Notes: a model not told the origin generated them from the letters alone. A stretch of 64,000 nt of DNA from Catenulispora rubra (GCF_015356825.1 NZ_JAACYW010000027.1:1-64000), one strand, 5' to 3'. Positions 8,579-18,505 are shown, counted from the stretch's first letter. Program-made: numbers and translations.

Positions 8579-9196
8579 ATGCTCAACCGTTACGCGCGTG
8601 CCTTCTTCACCGCCGTCTTCACCCCGACTGCCAAGTTCTTCCTGAAGATGAAGATCAGTCCGGACGCGGTGACGCTGGTCGGCACGCTCGGCGTGATCGC
8701 CGGTGCGCTGTGTTTCTACCCGCGGGGGTCGTTCTTCGTCGGGACGGTGGTCATCACCGCGTTCGTGTTCTCCGACCTGGTCGACGGCACCATGGCGCGC
8801 ATCCTGGAGCGCACCGACAAGTTCGGGGCGTTCTGGGACTCCACGCTGGACCGGCTCGGGGACGCCGCGATCTTCGGCGGGCTGGCGTACTGGTTCGCCC
8901 GCGGCGGGAACCAGCCGGTGATGTTCGGGCTCTGTCTCACGATCATGGCGCTGGGCGCCGTGGTGTCCTACGCGCGGGCCCGAGCCGAGGGGCTCGGGGT
9001 GAACGCCAACGTCGGCTACGTCGAGCGCAGCGAGCGGCTGGTCGGGTCGCTGGTGGCGACCGGGCTGTCGGGGCTGGGCGTGCCGTACATCCAGGCCGTC
9101 ACGCTGTGGGCCATCGCCGTCGGGTCGTTGGTCACGCTGGTTCAGCGGGTGCTGCTGGTTCGCAAGGTACTGCTCAAGGGGGAGGCGGTCGCGTGA
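8579..9196 (+). CDS. pgsA: Phosphatidylinositol phosphate synthase (CDP-alcohol phosphatidyltransferase)
   Basis: A 205-residue membrane enzyme that transfers the phosphatidyl group from CDP-diacylglycerol to inositol phosphate, the first step towards phosphatidylinositol and its mannosides. The complete CDP-alcohol phosphotransferase motif is present from Asp66 to Asp91 (DLVDG, AR, G, then two Asp: D66, D69, D87, D91). About six hydrophobic helices are predicted. The ATG at 8579 starts right at the conserved MLNRYAR segment; the reading frame runs back to 8402 but that part is not conserved. The product feeds PatA and PimA, whose genes follow with overlapping stops and starts. Confidence 0.93.
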   Translation: MLNRYARAFFTAVFTPTAKFFLKMKISPDAVTLVGTLGVIAGALCFYPRGSFFVGTVVITAFVFSDLVDGTMARILERTDKFGAFWDSTLDRLGDAAIFGGLAYWFARGGNQPVMFGLCLTIMALGAVVSYARARAEGLGVNANVGYVERSERLVGSLVATGLSGLGVPYIQAVTLWAIAVGSLVTLVQRVLLVRKVLLKGEAVA

Positions 9197-10260
9197 GCGC
9201 GGGGAACGCGGGGGGCGTCAAGGAACGGGTCGTCAGCTGGGGCTACGGCGCGGCGTGGACGATAGTGAAAGTGCTGCCGGAGCGCACCGCGTACCGGCTG
9301 TTCGACGTCATCGCCGACCGGCTGTGGTCCCGGCGCGGCAGCCAGGTGCGGCAGCTGGAGAAGAACCTGCTGCGCGTGCTCGGCAAGGACACGCCGGAGG
9401 CGCAGCTGCGCGCGGTGTCGCGCCGGGCGATGCGCTCGGCGCTGCGGCAGTACTGCGAGCAGTTCCGCATTCCGACGTGGAGCCGGGCGCGGATCATGGA
9501 CGGCGTCGACTTCCCGCCCGAGGACATAGGGCGTTTGAAGGAGGCCCTGGCCTCCGGGCGCGGCGTGATCATGGCGCTGGGGCACACCGGCAACTACGAC
9601 CACGCCGGGGTCTGGCTGGTGAACTTCATGGGCGAGGGCTTCACCACCGTCGCCGAGCACCTGAAGCCGGAGTCGGTGGCGGAGAAGTTCCTGGACTACC
9701 GGCGCGGCCTGGGCATGGAGGTGCTGCCGCACGACGGCGGGCCGTCGGTGTTCGGGACGCTGGCCCGGCGGCTGCGCGCGGGCAAGGCGGTGGCGCTGGT
9801 CGCCGACCGGGACCTGAGCGCCAACGGGGCGCAGGTGACGATGTTCGGCGAGGCCACGCGGATCGCGGCGGGGCCGGCGGCGCTCGCGGTGCAGACCGGG
9901 GCGGTGCTGCTGCCGGTGCAGCTCTGGTACCCGTCGTATGGACGGATGAGCATAAGGGTGCGCCCGGAGATCCCGGTTCCGGAGGACGGGAAGCGGCCGG
10001 AGAAGGTGGCCGTCATGTGCCAGCAGCTCGCGGACAACTACGCCGAGGGGATCGCGGCGCATCCGACGGACTGGCACATGATGCAGAAGTTCTTCCTCGC
10101 GGATCTGGACCCGGCCAAGGCGCCGAAGCCGAAGCCTGAGCCTGAGCCGGCCGAGTCGTTGCCTGCTGAGTTCTCTGAATCGACCTCTGATTCGACCCCT
10201 GAACCGCCCTCGGAACCGTCCGCTGAATCCTCTGCATCCTCCTCCGAGGAGGCGTCGTGA
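9193..10260 (+). CDS. patA: Phosphatidylinositol mannoside acyltransferase
   Basis: A 355-residue member of the HtrB/LpxL-like lysophospholipid acyltransferase family. The catalytic HX4D motif is HTGNYD near residue 130. By family and position it acylates mannose of phosphatidylinositol monomannoside at the inner membrane face. GTG 9193 overlaps the pgsA stop by 4 nt, so translation is probably coupled. The last 45 residues form an acidic Ser/Pro/Glu tail encoded by degenerate short repeats. This tail is absent from the catalytic fold and is probably disordered. Confidence 0.9.
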   Translation: MSAGNAGGVKERVVSWGYGAAWTIVKVLPERTAYRLFDVIADRLWSRRGSQVRQLEKNLLRVLGKDTPEAQLRAVSRRAMRSALRQYCEQFRIPTWSRARIMDGVDFPPEDIGRLKEALASGRGVIMALGHTGNYDHAGVWLVNFMGEGFTTVAEHLKPESVAEKFLDYRRGLGMEVLPHDGGPSVFGTLARRLRAGKAVALVADRDLSANGAQVTMFGEATRIAAGPAALAVQTGAVLLPVQLWYPSYGRMSIRVRPEIPVPEDGKRPEKVAVMCQQLADNYAEGIAAHPTDWHMMQKFFLADLDPAKAPKPKPEPEPAESLPAEFSESTSDSTPEPPSEPSAESSASSSEEAS

Positions 10261-11444
10261 AGATCGGCGTGGTCTGCCCCTACGCGTGGGACATCCCCGG
10301 CGGCGTGCAGAACCACGTCCGGGACCTGGCCGTGCACCTGATCCGGCTGGGCCACGAGGTGTCGGTGCTGGCCCCGGCCGACGACGAGGCCTCGCTGCCG
10401 GCGTACGTCACGCACGCCGGGCGGGCCGTGCCGGTGCCGTACAACGGCTCGGTGGCGCGCGTGAACTTCGGCTTCCTGTCCGCCGCGCGGGTGCGGCGCT
10501 GGCTGCACGACGGGGCGTTCGACGTGCTGCACGTGCACGAGCCGTCCTCGCCGAGCCTGTCGATGCTGGCGTGCTGGGCCGGCTCCGGCCCGATCGTCGC
10601 CACCTTCCACACGGCCAACCCGCGCTCGCGCGCCATGACGGTCGCGTACCCGATCCTGCAGCCGACGCTGGAGAAGATCAGCGCCCGCATCGCCGTGTCC
10701 GAATACGCGCGCCGCACCCTGGTGGAGCACCTGGGCGGCGACGCGGTGGTGATCCCGAACGGCGTGGACGTCGGCTTCTACGAGCGCGCCGAGCCCAAGG
10801 CGGAGTGGCAGACGCAGCCCGGCCAGGGCGGCACACTGGCGTTCATCGGCCGCATCAACGAATCCCGCAAGGGCCTGGCGACACTGCTGGAGGCGTTCCC
10901 CGAGATCGCCGCGGCCCGCCCCGGAGCCCGCCTCCTGGTCCTCGGCGGCGGCGACATCGACGAGGTCTCGGCCTTCCTGCCGGACGCGGTCCGCGGCCAG
11001 GTGGAGTTCCTGGGCCGCCTCTCCGACGAGGATAAGGCCCGGCTGCTGTCGAGCGTGGACGTGTACGTAGCCCCCAACCTCGGCGGCGAGAGCTTCGGCA
11101 TCATCCTGGTCGAGGCGATGTCCGCCGGAGCCCCGGTCCTGGCCAGCGACCTGGACGCCTTCGGCCTGGTGCTCCAGGGCGGCGCGCTGGGCCGGCTGTT
11201 CCCGACCGGCGACGCGCACGCCCTGGCGAAGGACGCGATCGAACTCCTCGACGACGCCACCGAGCGCGCCCGCCTGTCCGAGGCCGCGGCCCTCGCGGTG
11301 CGGCGGTACGACTGGTCGGTGGTGGCCGCGGACCTGCTGGCGGTGTACGAGATGGTGACGACGGACGCGGCTTCGCTGGCGCGCGCCGCCGAGGCGGAGG
11401 CGGCGGTCGAGGCTTTGGGCGCGCGCGAGGTGCTGGAGCCCTGA
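10257..11444 (+). CDS. pimA: GDP-mannose-dependent phosphatidylinositol alpha-mannosyltransferase
   Basis: A 395-residue GT-B glycosyltransferase of family GT4. It has the N-terminal GGVQNHV acceptor loop, a conserved ESFGIILVEAMSAG nucleotide-sugar segment near residue 285, and the length usual for PimA. It transfers the first mannose to phosphatidylinositol on the cytoplasmic side of the membrane. GTG 10257 overlaps the patA stop by 4 nt. The C-terminal 20 residues are a variable Ala/Glu-rich extension. The three-gene order pgsA-patA-pimA is conserved in actinobacteria, which makes the assignment firm. Confidence 0.93.
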   Translation: MKIGVVCPYAWDIPGGVQNHVRDLAVHLIRLGHEVSVLAPADDEASLPAYVTHAGRAVPVPYNGSVARVNFGFLSAARVRRWLHDGAFDVLHVHEPSSPSLSMLACWAGSGPIVATFHTANPRSRAMTVAYPILQPTLEKISARIAVSEYARRTLVEHLGGDAVVIPNGVDVGFYERAEPKAEWQTQPGQGGTLAFIGRINESRKGLATLLEAFPEIAAARPGARLLVLGGGDIDEVSAFLPDAVRGQVEFLGRLSDEDKARLLSSVDVYVAPNLGGESFGIILVEAMSAGAPVLASDLDAFGLVLQGGALGRLFPTGDAHALAKDAIELLDDATERARLSEAAALAVRRYDWSVVAADLLAVYEMVTTDAASLARAAEAEAAVEALGAREVLEP

Positions 11445-11454
11445 GGCGGGTCCG

Positions 11455-12162
11455 TCAGTCCTCGAAATCCTCGGTGCTGCCGGTCCGCCCGCCGAGCAGC
11501 CACGGGATCCGCATCTCCGCGGCCGCCGCGAGGTAGATCTCGATCAGCTCGGCGCGCTCGGGGTCGTCCTCGGGCAGCTGGGATGCCAACGTGGCCTGCG
11601 CTGCGGCGATGTACGGCCGGGCGGCCAGGGCGGCGCGCAGGTTCAGCGATCGTCGCAGCATCCGGATCCGCTCGGCGGGCTCCTCGCGGGCCGCCAGGTG
11701 GCGGATCGCGATGGACTCCAGGGCCGCGTCGCCGTGCTTCACGCTGAACTCGAGCGCGGTCTCGAAGTGCGGGGCGGCCGCGGCCGCGTCGCCGTCGATG
11801 TTGTCGAGCAGGCAGCCCCAGTGGAACTCCGTCCAGGCGCGCGTGGAGTCGTCGCCGTCGCGGAGGGCGTCGCGGTAGCCGGCCTCGGTGGCGGCGCGGT
11901 CGTCGGGGCGGGGGTCGCGGTTGAAGAGCAGGCGGCTGTAGGCCAGGCGGGCGCGCAGGAGGTGGGCCGTCGGCGTGTCCTGGTCGAGGGCGGCGACCGC
12001 CTGTTCGGCCTCGTCCTGGCCGGTCCACTGGAACATCCAGCGCTCGAAGGCGATCTCGGCCCTCAGCTCGGGTTCGGTGTCCGGGGCCAGCACCGCGAGC
12101 GCGGCGTCCCAGTCCCCGAGCAGCTGGAGGCGGCGGGCTATGTAGGCGGTGTCAGTTATCAT
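11455..12162 (-). CDS. TPR-like helical repeat protein of unknown function
   Basis: A 235-residue soluble protein built of Ala/Leu/Glu-rich helices spaced like tetratricopeptide repeats (for example ATEAGYRDALRDGDD followed by WTEFHWGCLL). It ends 11 bp from the pimA stop, so the two converge. No enzyme motif or membrane segment is visible. The ATG at 12162 is preceded by TACTGT with a 7-nt gap on the minus strand, which predicts a leaderless transcript. It is divergent from a CGNR zinc-finger regulator, and the two share a short control region with inverted repeats. Confidence 0.65.
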   Translation of the reverse strand: MITDTAYIARRLQLLGDWDAALAVLAPDTEPELRAEIAFERWMFQWTGQDEAEQAVAALDQDTPTAHLLRARLAYSRLLFNRDPRPDDRAATEAGYRDALRDGDDSTRAWTEFHWGCLLDNIDGDAAAAAPHFETALEFSVKHGDAALESIAIRHLAAREEPAERIRMLRRSLNLRAALAARPYIAAAQATLASQLPEDDPERAELIEIYLAAAAEMRIPWLLGGRTGSTEDFED

Positions 12163-12194
12163 GGCGCCTACAGTAGGAATTGATGATGTAGGCG
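12141..12194. promoter_or_regulatory. Three copies of TGTAGGCG in the divergent TPR/CGNR control region
   Basis: TGTAGGCG lies at 12141-12148 and 12187-12194, and its reverse complement at 12165-12172. The last two form an inverted repeat with a 14-bp spacer between the two divergent starts. This layout fits an operator, most simply for the adjacent CGNR regulator. The inverted copy abuts the candidate -10 box of the TPR gene. Confidence 0.5.
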
Positions 12195-12199
12195 GTCAA

Positions 12200-12721
12200 G
12201 TGCAATACGGTGACTACATAGGGAACGTGACCCGGCTGGCCGTCGAGCTGGCCAACACCGGCACCCTGGACCAGGACGGCGAACTGGTCGCGGCCTTCTT
12301 CGACCAACACGAGGTCACGCCGCCGGCCGACGGCGCCTACGGCGGCCTGCCGGCGCTGGTGTCCACGGCGCTGGCCCAACTCGTCGACGGCGCCGTCCCC
12401 GACGCGGTCCACCGGCTGCTGCGCGACTACCCGCCGGAGATGCACCTCTCCGACCACGACGGCCTCGGCGGCTGGCACATCCACTTCAGCCGCAACGGCG
12501 CCCCCGCCGAACGCTGGCTCGGCCAGCTCGTCGCCGCCAAGCTGGCCCTGGTCGCGGCCGGGGACCCGGCGGTCACCCTCGGACGCTGCGCCGCCGCCGG
12601 CTGCGGGAACTACTTCGTGGACCAGTCGCGCAACCGCACGCGGCGCTTCTGCGGCAACGCCTGCGCGAGCCGCACGACGGTGGCCGCCTACCGGGCGCGG
12701 GCCGGGGCCGCGCAGGATTGA
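12200..12721 (+). CDS. ABATE/CGNR zinc-finger family protein, putative regulator
   Basis: About 173 residues. The C-terminus has the CGNR zinc finger: four cysteines in the pattern C-x4-C-x14-C-x3-C (RCAAAGCGNYF, then RRFCGNACASR). The N-terminal region fits the stress-linked ABATE domain. Proteins of this type are thought to bind DNA and regulate stress genes, with little direct proof. The start is uncertain: ATG 12161 overlaps the divergent ATG and would span the inverted repeats, while GTG 12200 and GTG 12227 lie just after them. GTG 12200 is given here. Confidence 0.75.
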   Translation: MQYGDYIGNVTRLAVELANTGTLDQDGELVAAFFDQHEVTPPADGAYGGLPALVSTALAQLVDGAVPDAVHRLLRDYPPEMHLSDHDGLGGWHIHFSRNGAPAERWLGQLVAAKLALVAAGDPAVTLGRCAAAGCGNYFVDQSRNRTRRFCGNACASRTTVAAYRARAGAAQD

Positions 12722-12935
12722 GCGGGGGAGAGTCCCCACCCACCACGGGGGCACACCACCTCAAAAGCGGTGTGCACTGAAGCTTCGACCAGCCTCGAAC
12801 CCACCCCGGGCGTGTCGCAAGGCATCGCGTCTCAAGTTGCTGCGAACGGGTGCGTCGGAGTCATCCCGCAGCCTCCGAAGGCCCCGCCCGCCGCCGCAGC
12901 AGCAGCCGCGCCCACCTCAAACGCTCCGCGCCCAC

Positions 12936-12941
12936 TAGGCT
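12936..12941 (+). promoter_or_regulatory. -10 element TAGGCT for a predicted leaderless LemA-like gene
   Basis: TAGGCT ends 8 nt before GTG 12950, and no ribosome binding site is present in the gap. The 228 bp between the CGNR gene and this one contain no other gene that can be supported. Confidence 0.5.
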
Positions 12942-12949
12942 GACCCACC

Positions 12950-13492
12950 GTGTCCGTCCTCGTCTACGCCGCAGCGGTGGTCCTGCTCATCGGCGTCTAC
13001 CTCAGCTGGACCGCCAACCGGCTGGACCGCCTGCACACCCGCCGCGACGCCGCCTGGGCCGCGCTCGACGCGCAGCTCGTCCGGCGCGCCTCGGTGTCCC
13101 TGGACCTCGCGGCCTCGCGGCTGCTCGATCCGGCCGCCTCTATCCTGCTCGACGACGCCGCGCACACCGCGCGGGACGCCGCCGCCGACTCCCGCGACCT
13201 CGCCGAGACCAACCTGACACGGGTGCTGCGCGACGTCTTCGAAGACCCCAAGGAAAGCCTCGCGCTCAAGGAGCGGCCCGGCGGGGGCGCGCTGCTGCTC
13301 GAGCTCGACTCCTCCTGCCGGCGCGTGCAGCTGGCGCGGCACTTCTACAACGACGCCGTCCGCGTCACGTGGGTGCTCCGGCGGCAGCGGCTGGTGCGGT
13401 GGTTCCGGCTGGCCGGGCACGCGCCGTTCCCGGACACCTTCGAGATGGACGACGAGGAACCCGTCGGTTTGCGCGGGATGGCCTCCACCTAG
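12950..13492 (+). CDS. LemA-like single-pass membrane protein
   Basis: A 180-residue protein with one N-terminal membrane helix (residues 2-20) followed by a helical cytoplasmic or outside domain. The segments NRLDRLHTRRDAAWAALDAQ and HFYNDAVRVT resemble the two halves of the LemA fold, in which antiparallel helices follow the anchor. The protein ends in an acidic tail (MDDEEP). LemA proteins have no established enzymatic role. The gene is flanked by its own leaderless-type promoter and the pdxS promoter, so it is probably monocistronic. Confidence 0.65.
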   Translation: MSVLVYAAAVVLLIGVYLSWTANRLDRLHTRRDAAWAALDAQLVRRASVSLDLAASRLLDPAASILLDDAAHTARDAAADSRDLAETNLTRVLRDVFEDPKESLALKERPGGGALLLELDSSCRRVQLARHFYNDAVRVTWVLRRQRLVRWFRLAGHAPFPDTFEMDDEEPVGLRGMAST

Positions 13493-13500
13493 CGGTAAGG

Positions 13501-13529
13501 TGTAAGGGGCGCGTTGTGTGTAAGGGGCG
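13501..13529 (+). repeat. Two copies of TGTAAGGGGCG after the LemA-like gene
   Basis: An 11-bp direct repeat at 13501-13511 and 13519-13529, each containing TAA, starts 9 nt after the TAG stop. It resembles the stop-containing repeats at other gene ends, but the gene's own stop is not part of it. Confidence 0.45.
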
Positions 13530-13638
13530 TCACGGACCTGCGGTGATGACGTTCCCCGTCCGACACAAGCCGCCTCACCGTCCACTCCCGCATCCTGACC
13601 TGGCCACATTGTCAGGTGGATCACACTTGCGCGCCCTC

Positions 13639-13644
13639 TAGGAT
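13639..13644 (+). promoter_or_regulatory. -10 element TAGGAT for the pdxS operon
   Basis: TAGGAT lies 57 nt before the chosen pdxS start. No convincing -35 box was found at the usual distance. Confidence 0.4.
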
Positions 13645-13701
13645 GGTGCATCGGGAGCAGTCCGCTCATCATCCGATAATCCTTCCCTTGTGAGGTCATC
13701 C

Positions 13702-14613
<912 letters not shown>

Positions 14614-14617
14614 CCCC

Positions 14618-15232
14618 ATGGGGGACAGCGGTACCAAGACGATCGGCGTGCTCGCGCTGCAGGGCGACTTCCGCGAGCACGTCGCGTCGCTGACGGCGGT
14701 CGGCGCGAACACCGCGCCGGTGCGCCGCCCGGCCGATCTGGACGCGGTCGACGCGCTGGTCGTGCCCGGCGGGGAGTCCACCGCGATGTGGAAGCTCGCC
14801 ACCACGGCCGAGATGTTCGTCCCGGTGCGCAAGCGGATCGCCGACGGGATGCCGGCCTTCGGCACCTGCGCCGGGATGATCATGCTGGCCGACCGGATCA
14901 CCGACGCCGCCGCCGGTCAGGAGACCTTCGGCGGGCTGCCGATCACCGTGCGGCGCAACGCCTTCGGGCGGCAGACCGAGTCCTTCGAGGAGCCGATCGG
15001 CTTCGACGGAATCGGAGAACTGACCGGCGTCTTCATCCGCGCGCCGTGGGTGGAGGAGCTCGACGAGGGTGTCGAGGTGCTGGCACGCGTCACCAGTGGC
15101 CCGGCTATCGGTAGGATCGTCGCAGTCCGGCAGGGAAACCTGCTGGCGACGTCCTTCCATCCGGAGCTGACCGCGGACCACCGGGTCCACGAGTACTTCG
15201 TGGCCATGGTGAACGACCGCGACGCAGCCTGA
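14618..15232 (+). CDS. pdxT: Pyridoxal 5-phosphate synthase, glutaminase subunit
   Basis: A 204-residue class I glutamine amidotransferase that releases ammonia for PdxS. The nucleophile is Cys84 in [10 protein letters not shown], the GGES oxyanion motif is at 51-54, and the His/Glu pair is in SFHPELT near residue 180. The gene follows pdxS after 4 nt, consistent with a 12+12 subunit complex made from one transcript. All residues needed for activity are present. Confidence 0.95.
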   Translation: MGDSGTKTIGVLALQGDFREHVASLTAVGANTAPVRRPADLDAVDALVVPGGESTAMWKLATTAEMFVPVRKRIADGMPAFGTCAGMIMLADRITDAAAGQETFGGLPITVRRNAFGRQTESFEEPIGFDGIGELTGVFIRAPWVEELDEGVEVLARVTSGPAIGRIVAVRQGNLLATSFHPELTADHRVHEYFVAMVNDRDAA

Positions 15233-15260
15233 ATGAATTCGTAGTTAGGGAGCAGGGGTA

Positions 15261-16016
15261 ATGTCCGGCCACTCCAAATGGGCGACCACCAAGCACAAGA
15301 AGGCGGTCATCGACGCCAAGCGCGGCAAGCTGTTCGCCCGGCTGATCAAGAACATCGAAGTCGCGGCCAAGACCGGCGGCGGAGATGTGACAGGTAACCC
15401 CACGCTCTTCGACGCGGTGCAGAAGGCCAAGAAGAACTCGGTCCCGGCCGACAACATCGACCGCGCGGTCAAGCGCGGGTCCGGTGCGGAGGCCGGCGGC
15501 GCCGACTGGCAGACCATCATGTACGAGGGCTACGCGCCGAACGGCGTGGCGGTGCTGATCGAGTGCCTGACCGACAACCGCAACCGCGCCGCCTCCGAGG
15601 TGCGGGTGGCCATGACCCGCAACGGCGGGTCGATGGCCGACCCGGGCTCGGTGTCGTACATGTTCGCCCGCAAGGGTGTCGTGATCGTCCCCAAGGCCGG
15701 CAGCCTGAGCGAGGACGACATCCTGCTGGCGGTGCTGGAGGCCGGCGCCGAGGAGGTCAACGACCTCGGCGAGTCCTTCGAGGTGGTCAGCGAGGCCGGG
15801 GACCTGATCCCGGTGCGCACCGCGCTGCAGGGCGCCGGGATCGACTACGAGTCGGCCGAGTCCTCCTTCCTGCCCTCGGTGCAGGTCGAGCTGGACGAGG
15901 ACGGCGCGCGCAAGGTGTTCCGCCTCATCGAGGCGCTGGAGGACAGCGACGACGTGCAGAACGTCTACGCCAACTTCGACGTCTCCGACGAGGTCATGGA
16001 GAAGATCGACGCCTGA
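15261..16016 (+). CDS. YebC/PmpR family protein
   Basis: A 251-residue member of the YebC family. The N-terminus [22 protein letters not shown] is the diagnostic start, and the acidic middle and C-terminal domains are complete. The family was annotated as DNA-binding regulators; more recent work links related proteins to relief of ribosome stalling, so the role is open. Its position between pdxT and ruvC is conserved in actinobacteria. The likely ribosome binding site is AGGGAGCAGGGG before the ATG, and a terminator follows the gene. Confidence 0.93.
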   Translation: MSGHSKWATTKHKKAVIDAKRGKLFARLIKNIEVAAKTGGGDVTGNPTLFDAVQKAKKNSVPADNIDRAVKRGSGAEAGGADWQTIMYEGYAPNGVAVLIECLTDNRNRAASEVRVAMTRNGGSMADPGSVSYMFARKGVVIVPKAGSLSEDDILLAVLEAGAEEVNDLGESFEVVSEAGDLIPVRTALQGAGIDYESAESSFLPSVQVELDEDGARKVFRLIEALEDSDDVQNVYANFDVSDEVMEKIDA

Positions 16017-16039
16017 CAAGGCGGCATATGTGCATATGT

Positions 16040-16073
16040 GGGAGCCGGATCCGCGAGCGTGGGCCCGGCTCCC
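16040..16073 (+). terminator. Terminator between yebC and ruvC
   Basis: A 9-bp stem, GGGAGCCGG (16040-16048) with CCGGCTCCC (16065-16073), starts 24 nt after the yebC stop. The ruvC promoter candidate lies just beyond it. Confidence 0.75.
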
Positions 16074-16095
16074 TCATTGTGTCCCCCCGCGCCAC

Positions 16096-16101
16096 TAGGC
16101 T
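16096..16101 (+). promoter_or_regulatory. -10 element TAGGCT for the ruv genes
   Basis: TAGGCT sits between the yebC terminator and ruvC. It would give a leader of about 58 nt before GTG 16167. Confidence 0.45.
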
Positions 16102-16166
16102 TCCCTGAACAAGAGAACTGCTGTTTCAGGCGACATCTCAGGGAACGAAAGGTCGGTCGGTCGCGC

Positions 16167-16679
16167 GTGCGGGTGCTGGGGGTCGATCCGGGACTGACGC
16201 GGTGCGGCGTGGGCGTCGTCGAGGGCACGCCCGGACGGCCGCTGACGCTGGTCGGGGTCGGCGTCATCCGCACCCCGGCGAGCATGGACCTCTCGCGGCG
16301 GCTGCTGGCCATCGAACAGGGGCTGGAGGCGTGGCTCACCGAGCACCGGCCCGAGGCGGTCGCGGTGGAGCGGGTCTTCAGCCAGCACAACGTCAGCACC
16401 GTGATGGGCACCGCGCAGGCCAGCGCGGTCGCGATGCTGGTGGCCGCGCGGCACGGGCTGCCGGTGGCGCTGCACACGCCCAGCGAGGTGAAGGCGGCGA
16501 TCAGCGGATCCGGACGCGCCGACAAGGACCAGGTGGCCACGATGGTGGCGCGGGTCCTGCGGCTGGCCGAGCCGCCGAAGCCGGCCGACGCCGCCGACGC
16601 CGCGGCGCTGGCCATCTGCCACATCTGGCGGGGGACGGCGCAGAACCGGCTGGCCGCGGCGATCGCGAAGCAACGATGA
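16167..16679 (+). CDS. ruvC: Crossover junction endodeoxyribonuclease RuvC
   Basis: A 170-residue Holliday junction resolvase that cuts junctions moved by RuvAB. The four acidic catalytic residues are recognisable: Asp in [10 protein letters not shown], Glu in AVERVFSQ, and Asp in the C-terminal DAADAAALA segment. GTG 16167 gives the normal RuvC length; upstream extension of the frame to 16038 is not conserved. The last codons and stop are duplicated in the repeat array that follows, before ruvA. Confidence 0.95.
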   Translation: MRVLGVDPGLTRCGVGVVEGTPGRPLTLVGVGVIRTPASMDLSRRLLAIEQGLEAWLTEHRPEAVAVERVFSQHNVSTVMGTAQASAVAMLVAARHGLPVALHTPSEVKAAISGSGRADKDQVATMVARVLRLAEPPKPADAADAAALAICHIWRGTAQNRLAAAIAKQR

Positions 16680-16797
16680 ATAGCAGTAAGCAACGATGAG
16701 CAGCAGTGAGCAGCAGTGAGCGGCGTTAAGCAGCAGTGAGCACACTCGGCAGTGAGCACACTTATGAGCGACGAGCTATGAGCACAGCACAGTGAGG
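16668..16797 (+). repeat. Stop-containing tandem repeats between ruvC and ruvA
   Basis: The last 12 bases of ruvC, AAGCAACGATGA at 16668-16679, recur exactly at 16688-16699. Units of 10 bp then follow (CAGCAGTGAG at 16701, 16711 and 16731, with a variant CGGCGTTAAG at 16721), then longer variants to about 16797. Nearly every unit holds TGAG or TAAG. The final one supplies the GAGGAG ribosome binding site of ruvA. Confidence 0.85.
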
Positions 16798-16805
16798 AGT
16801 GGCGC

Positions 16806-17432
16806 GTGATCGCCTTCGTGTCCGGCCCGGTGGCCGCGGTGAACCCGACCAGCGCCGTGGTCGAGGTCGGCGGCGTCGGCATGCTCGTGCACTGCGGCCC
16901 CGGCACGCTGGCGGCCCTGAGCGTCGGCGAGAAGGCCAAGCTCTTCACGGCGATGGTGGTCCGCGAGGACTCGCTGACCCTCTACGGCTTCGCCACCGAC
17001 GACGAGCGCGCCGTGTTCGAGCTCGTGCAGACCGCCAGCGGCATCGGCCCGAAGGTGGCGCAGGCGATGCTGTCGGTGCACGCCCCCGACACGCTCCGGA
17101 CCATCTTCATGACCGGCGACGAGGCGGCGCTGACGCAGGTCCCGGGCATCGGTAAGAAGGGCGCGCAGCGTCTGCTGCTGGAGCTCAAGGAGCGCCTGGG
17201 CCCGCCGACCGGCGCGGTGCCGGGGCAGGCGCAGAACGGCTGGAGCCGCGCGGGCCTGGGCTCCTGGCGCATCCAGCTGCTGGAGGCGCTGACCGGCCTC
17301 GGCTGGTCGGCGCGCGAGGCCGACGACGCGGTCACCGCGGTCAGCCCGCTGGCCACCGAGCAGGAGGCGGCCGGGCAGACCGTACAGTTGGGGCCGCTGC
17401 TGAAGGCGGCTCTGCGGACGATGAAGAAGTAG
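16806..17432 (+). CDS. ruvA: Holliday junction branch migration protein RuvA
   Basis: A 208-residue junction-binding subunit of RuvAB. It shows the N-terminal OB fold, two helix-hairpin-helix motifs (ASGIGPKVAQAML and VPGIGKKGAQRLLLEL), and a C-terminal domain that contacts RuvB. The acidic pin region is intact. GTG 16806 is preceded by GAGGAG, which itself comes from the end of the repeat array. The gene order ruvC-ruvA-ruvB is standard for actinobacteria. Confidence 0.95.
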   Translation: MIAFVSGPVAAVNPTSAVVEVGGVGMLVHCGPGTLAALSVGEKAKLFTAMVVREDSLTLYGFATDDERAVFELVQTASGIGPKVAQAMLSVHAPDTLRTIFMTGDEAALTQVPGIGKKGAQRLLLELKERLGPPTGAVPGQAQNGWSRAGLGSWRIQLLEALTGLGWSAREADDAVTAVSPLATEQEAAGQTVQLGPLLKAALRTMKK

Positions 17433-17491
17433 TGGGGCTCAGCTGATCTGATTCGTCGGCGAAGCCGGCATTTGTCATAAAAGAGGAGCTC

Positions 17492-18505
17492 GTGGAACAG
17501 GAAACCGAACGCCTCGTCTCCGGCGCCGCCGTCACCGGCGACGTCGAGGAGCAGGCGGCCGACGCGGCGCTGCGGCCCAAGCGGCTGGCCGAGTTCGTCG
17601 GGCAGCCCAAGGTGCGCGACCAGCTGTCGCTGGTGCTGGACGCGGCACGGATGCGGGAGGCTGCGCCGGACCACATCCTGCTGTCCGGGCCGCCCGGGCT
17701 GGGCAAGACCACGCTGTCGATGATCATCGCCAACGAGCTCCAGGTGCCGATCCGGATCACCTCCGGGCCGGCCATCCAGCACGCCGGCGACCTGGCGGCG
17801 ATCCTGTCCTCGCTGGCCGACGGCGAGGTGCTGTTCGTCGACGAGATCCACCGCATGTCCCGGCCCGCCGAGGAGATGCTCTACATGGCGATGGAGGACT
17901 TCCGGGTCGACGTCATCGTCGGCAAGGGCCCCGGGGCCACCGCGATCCCGCTGGAGCTGCCGCCGTTCACGCTCGTCGGGGCCACCACGCGCTCCGGGCT
18001 GCTGCCCGCGCCGCTGCGCGACCGCTTCGGCTTCACCGCGCACCTGGAGTTCTACTCCGCCGTCGACCTGGAGCACGTCGTCAACCGCTCGGCCCGGCTG
18101 CTGAACGTGCGCATCGACGCCGACGGCGCGAAGGAGCTCGCCGGGCGCTCGCGCGGGACCCCGCGTATCGCCAACCGCCTGCTGCGGCGGGTCCGGGACT
18201 ACGCCGAGGTCAAGGCCGACGGCGCGGTGAACCTGGAGATCGCCAGGGCCGCGCTGGACGTCTACGAGGTCGACGAGCGCGGCCTGGACCGGCTGGACCG
18301 CGCGGTGCTGCACGCGCTGCTCAAGCTGTTCGGCGGCGGGCCGGTCGGGCTGTCCACGCTCGCCGTGGCGGTGGGGGAGGAGTCCGAGACGGTCGAGGAG
18401 GTCGCCGAGCCGTTCCTGGTGCGCGAGGGCCTGCTGGCGCGGACGCCGCGGGGGCGGATCGCGACCGCCGCGGCCTGGGCGCATTTCGGGCTCAGTGCAC
18501 CCTGA
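17492..18505 (+). CDS. ruvB: Holliday junction branch migration helicase RuvB
   Basis: A 337-residue AAA+ motor that drives branch migration as a hexamer with RuvA. Walker [10 protein letters not shown] is at 66-74, Walker B is VLFVDEIHR, and sensor 1 GATTRSG and the arginine finger region are present, followed by the winged helix that binds DNA. GTG 17492 is preceded by GAGGAG. The 59-bp gap after ruvA has no terminator, so cotranscription is likely. Confidence 0.96.
   Translation: MEQETERLVSGAAVTGDVEEQAADAALRPKRLAEFVGQPKVRDQLSLVLDAARMREAAPDHILLSGPPGLGKTTLSMIIANELQVPIRITSGPAIQHAGDLAAILSSLADGEVLFVDEIHRMSRPAEEMLYMAMEDFRVDVIVGKGPGATAIPLELPPFTLVGATTRSGLLPAPLRDRFGFTAHLEFYSAVDLEHVVNRSARLLNVRIDADGAKELAGRSRGTPRIANRLLRRVRDYAEVKADGAVNLEIARAALDVYEVDERGLDRLDRAVLHALLKLFGGGPVGLSTLAVAVGEESETVEEVAEPFLVREGLLARTPRGRIATAAAWAHFGLSAP

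Noticed and set aside
12850-13641. A 263-codon frame overlapping the LemA-like gene
   Set aside because: Composition is Arg/Ala/Pro-rich as expected of an out-of-frame shadow, and the LemA-like frame has better codon use and a promoter.
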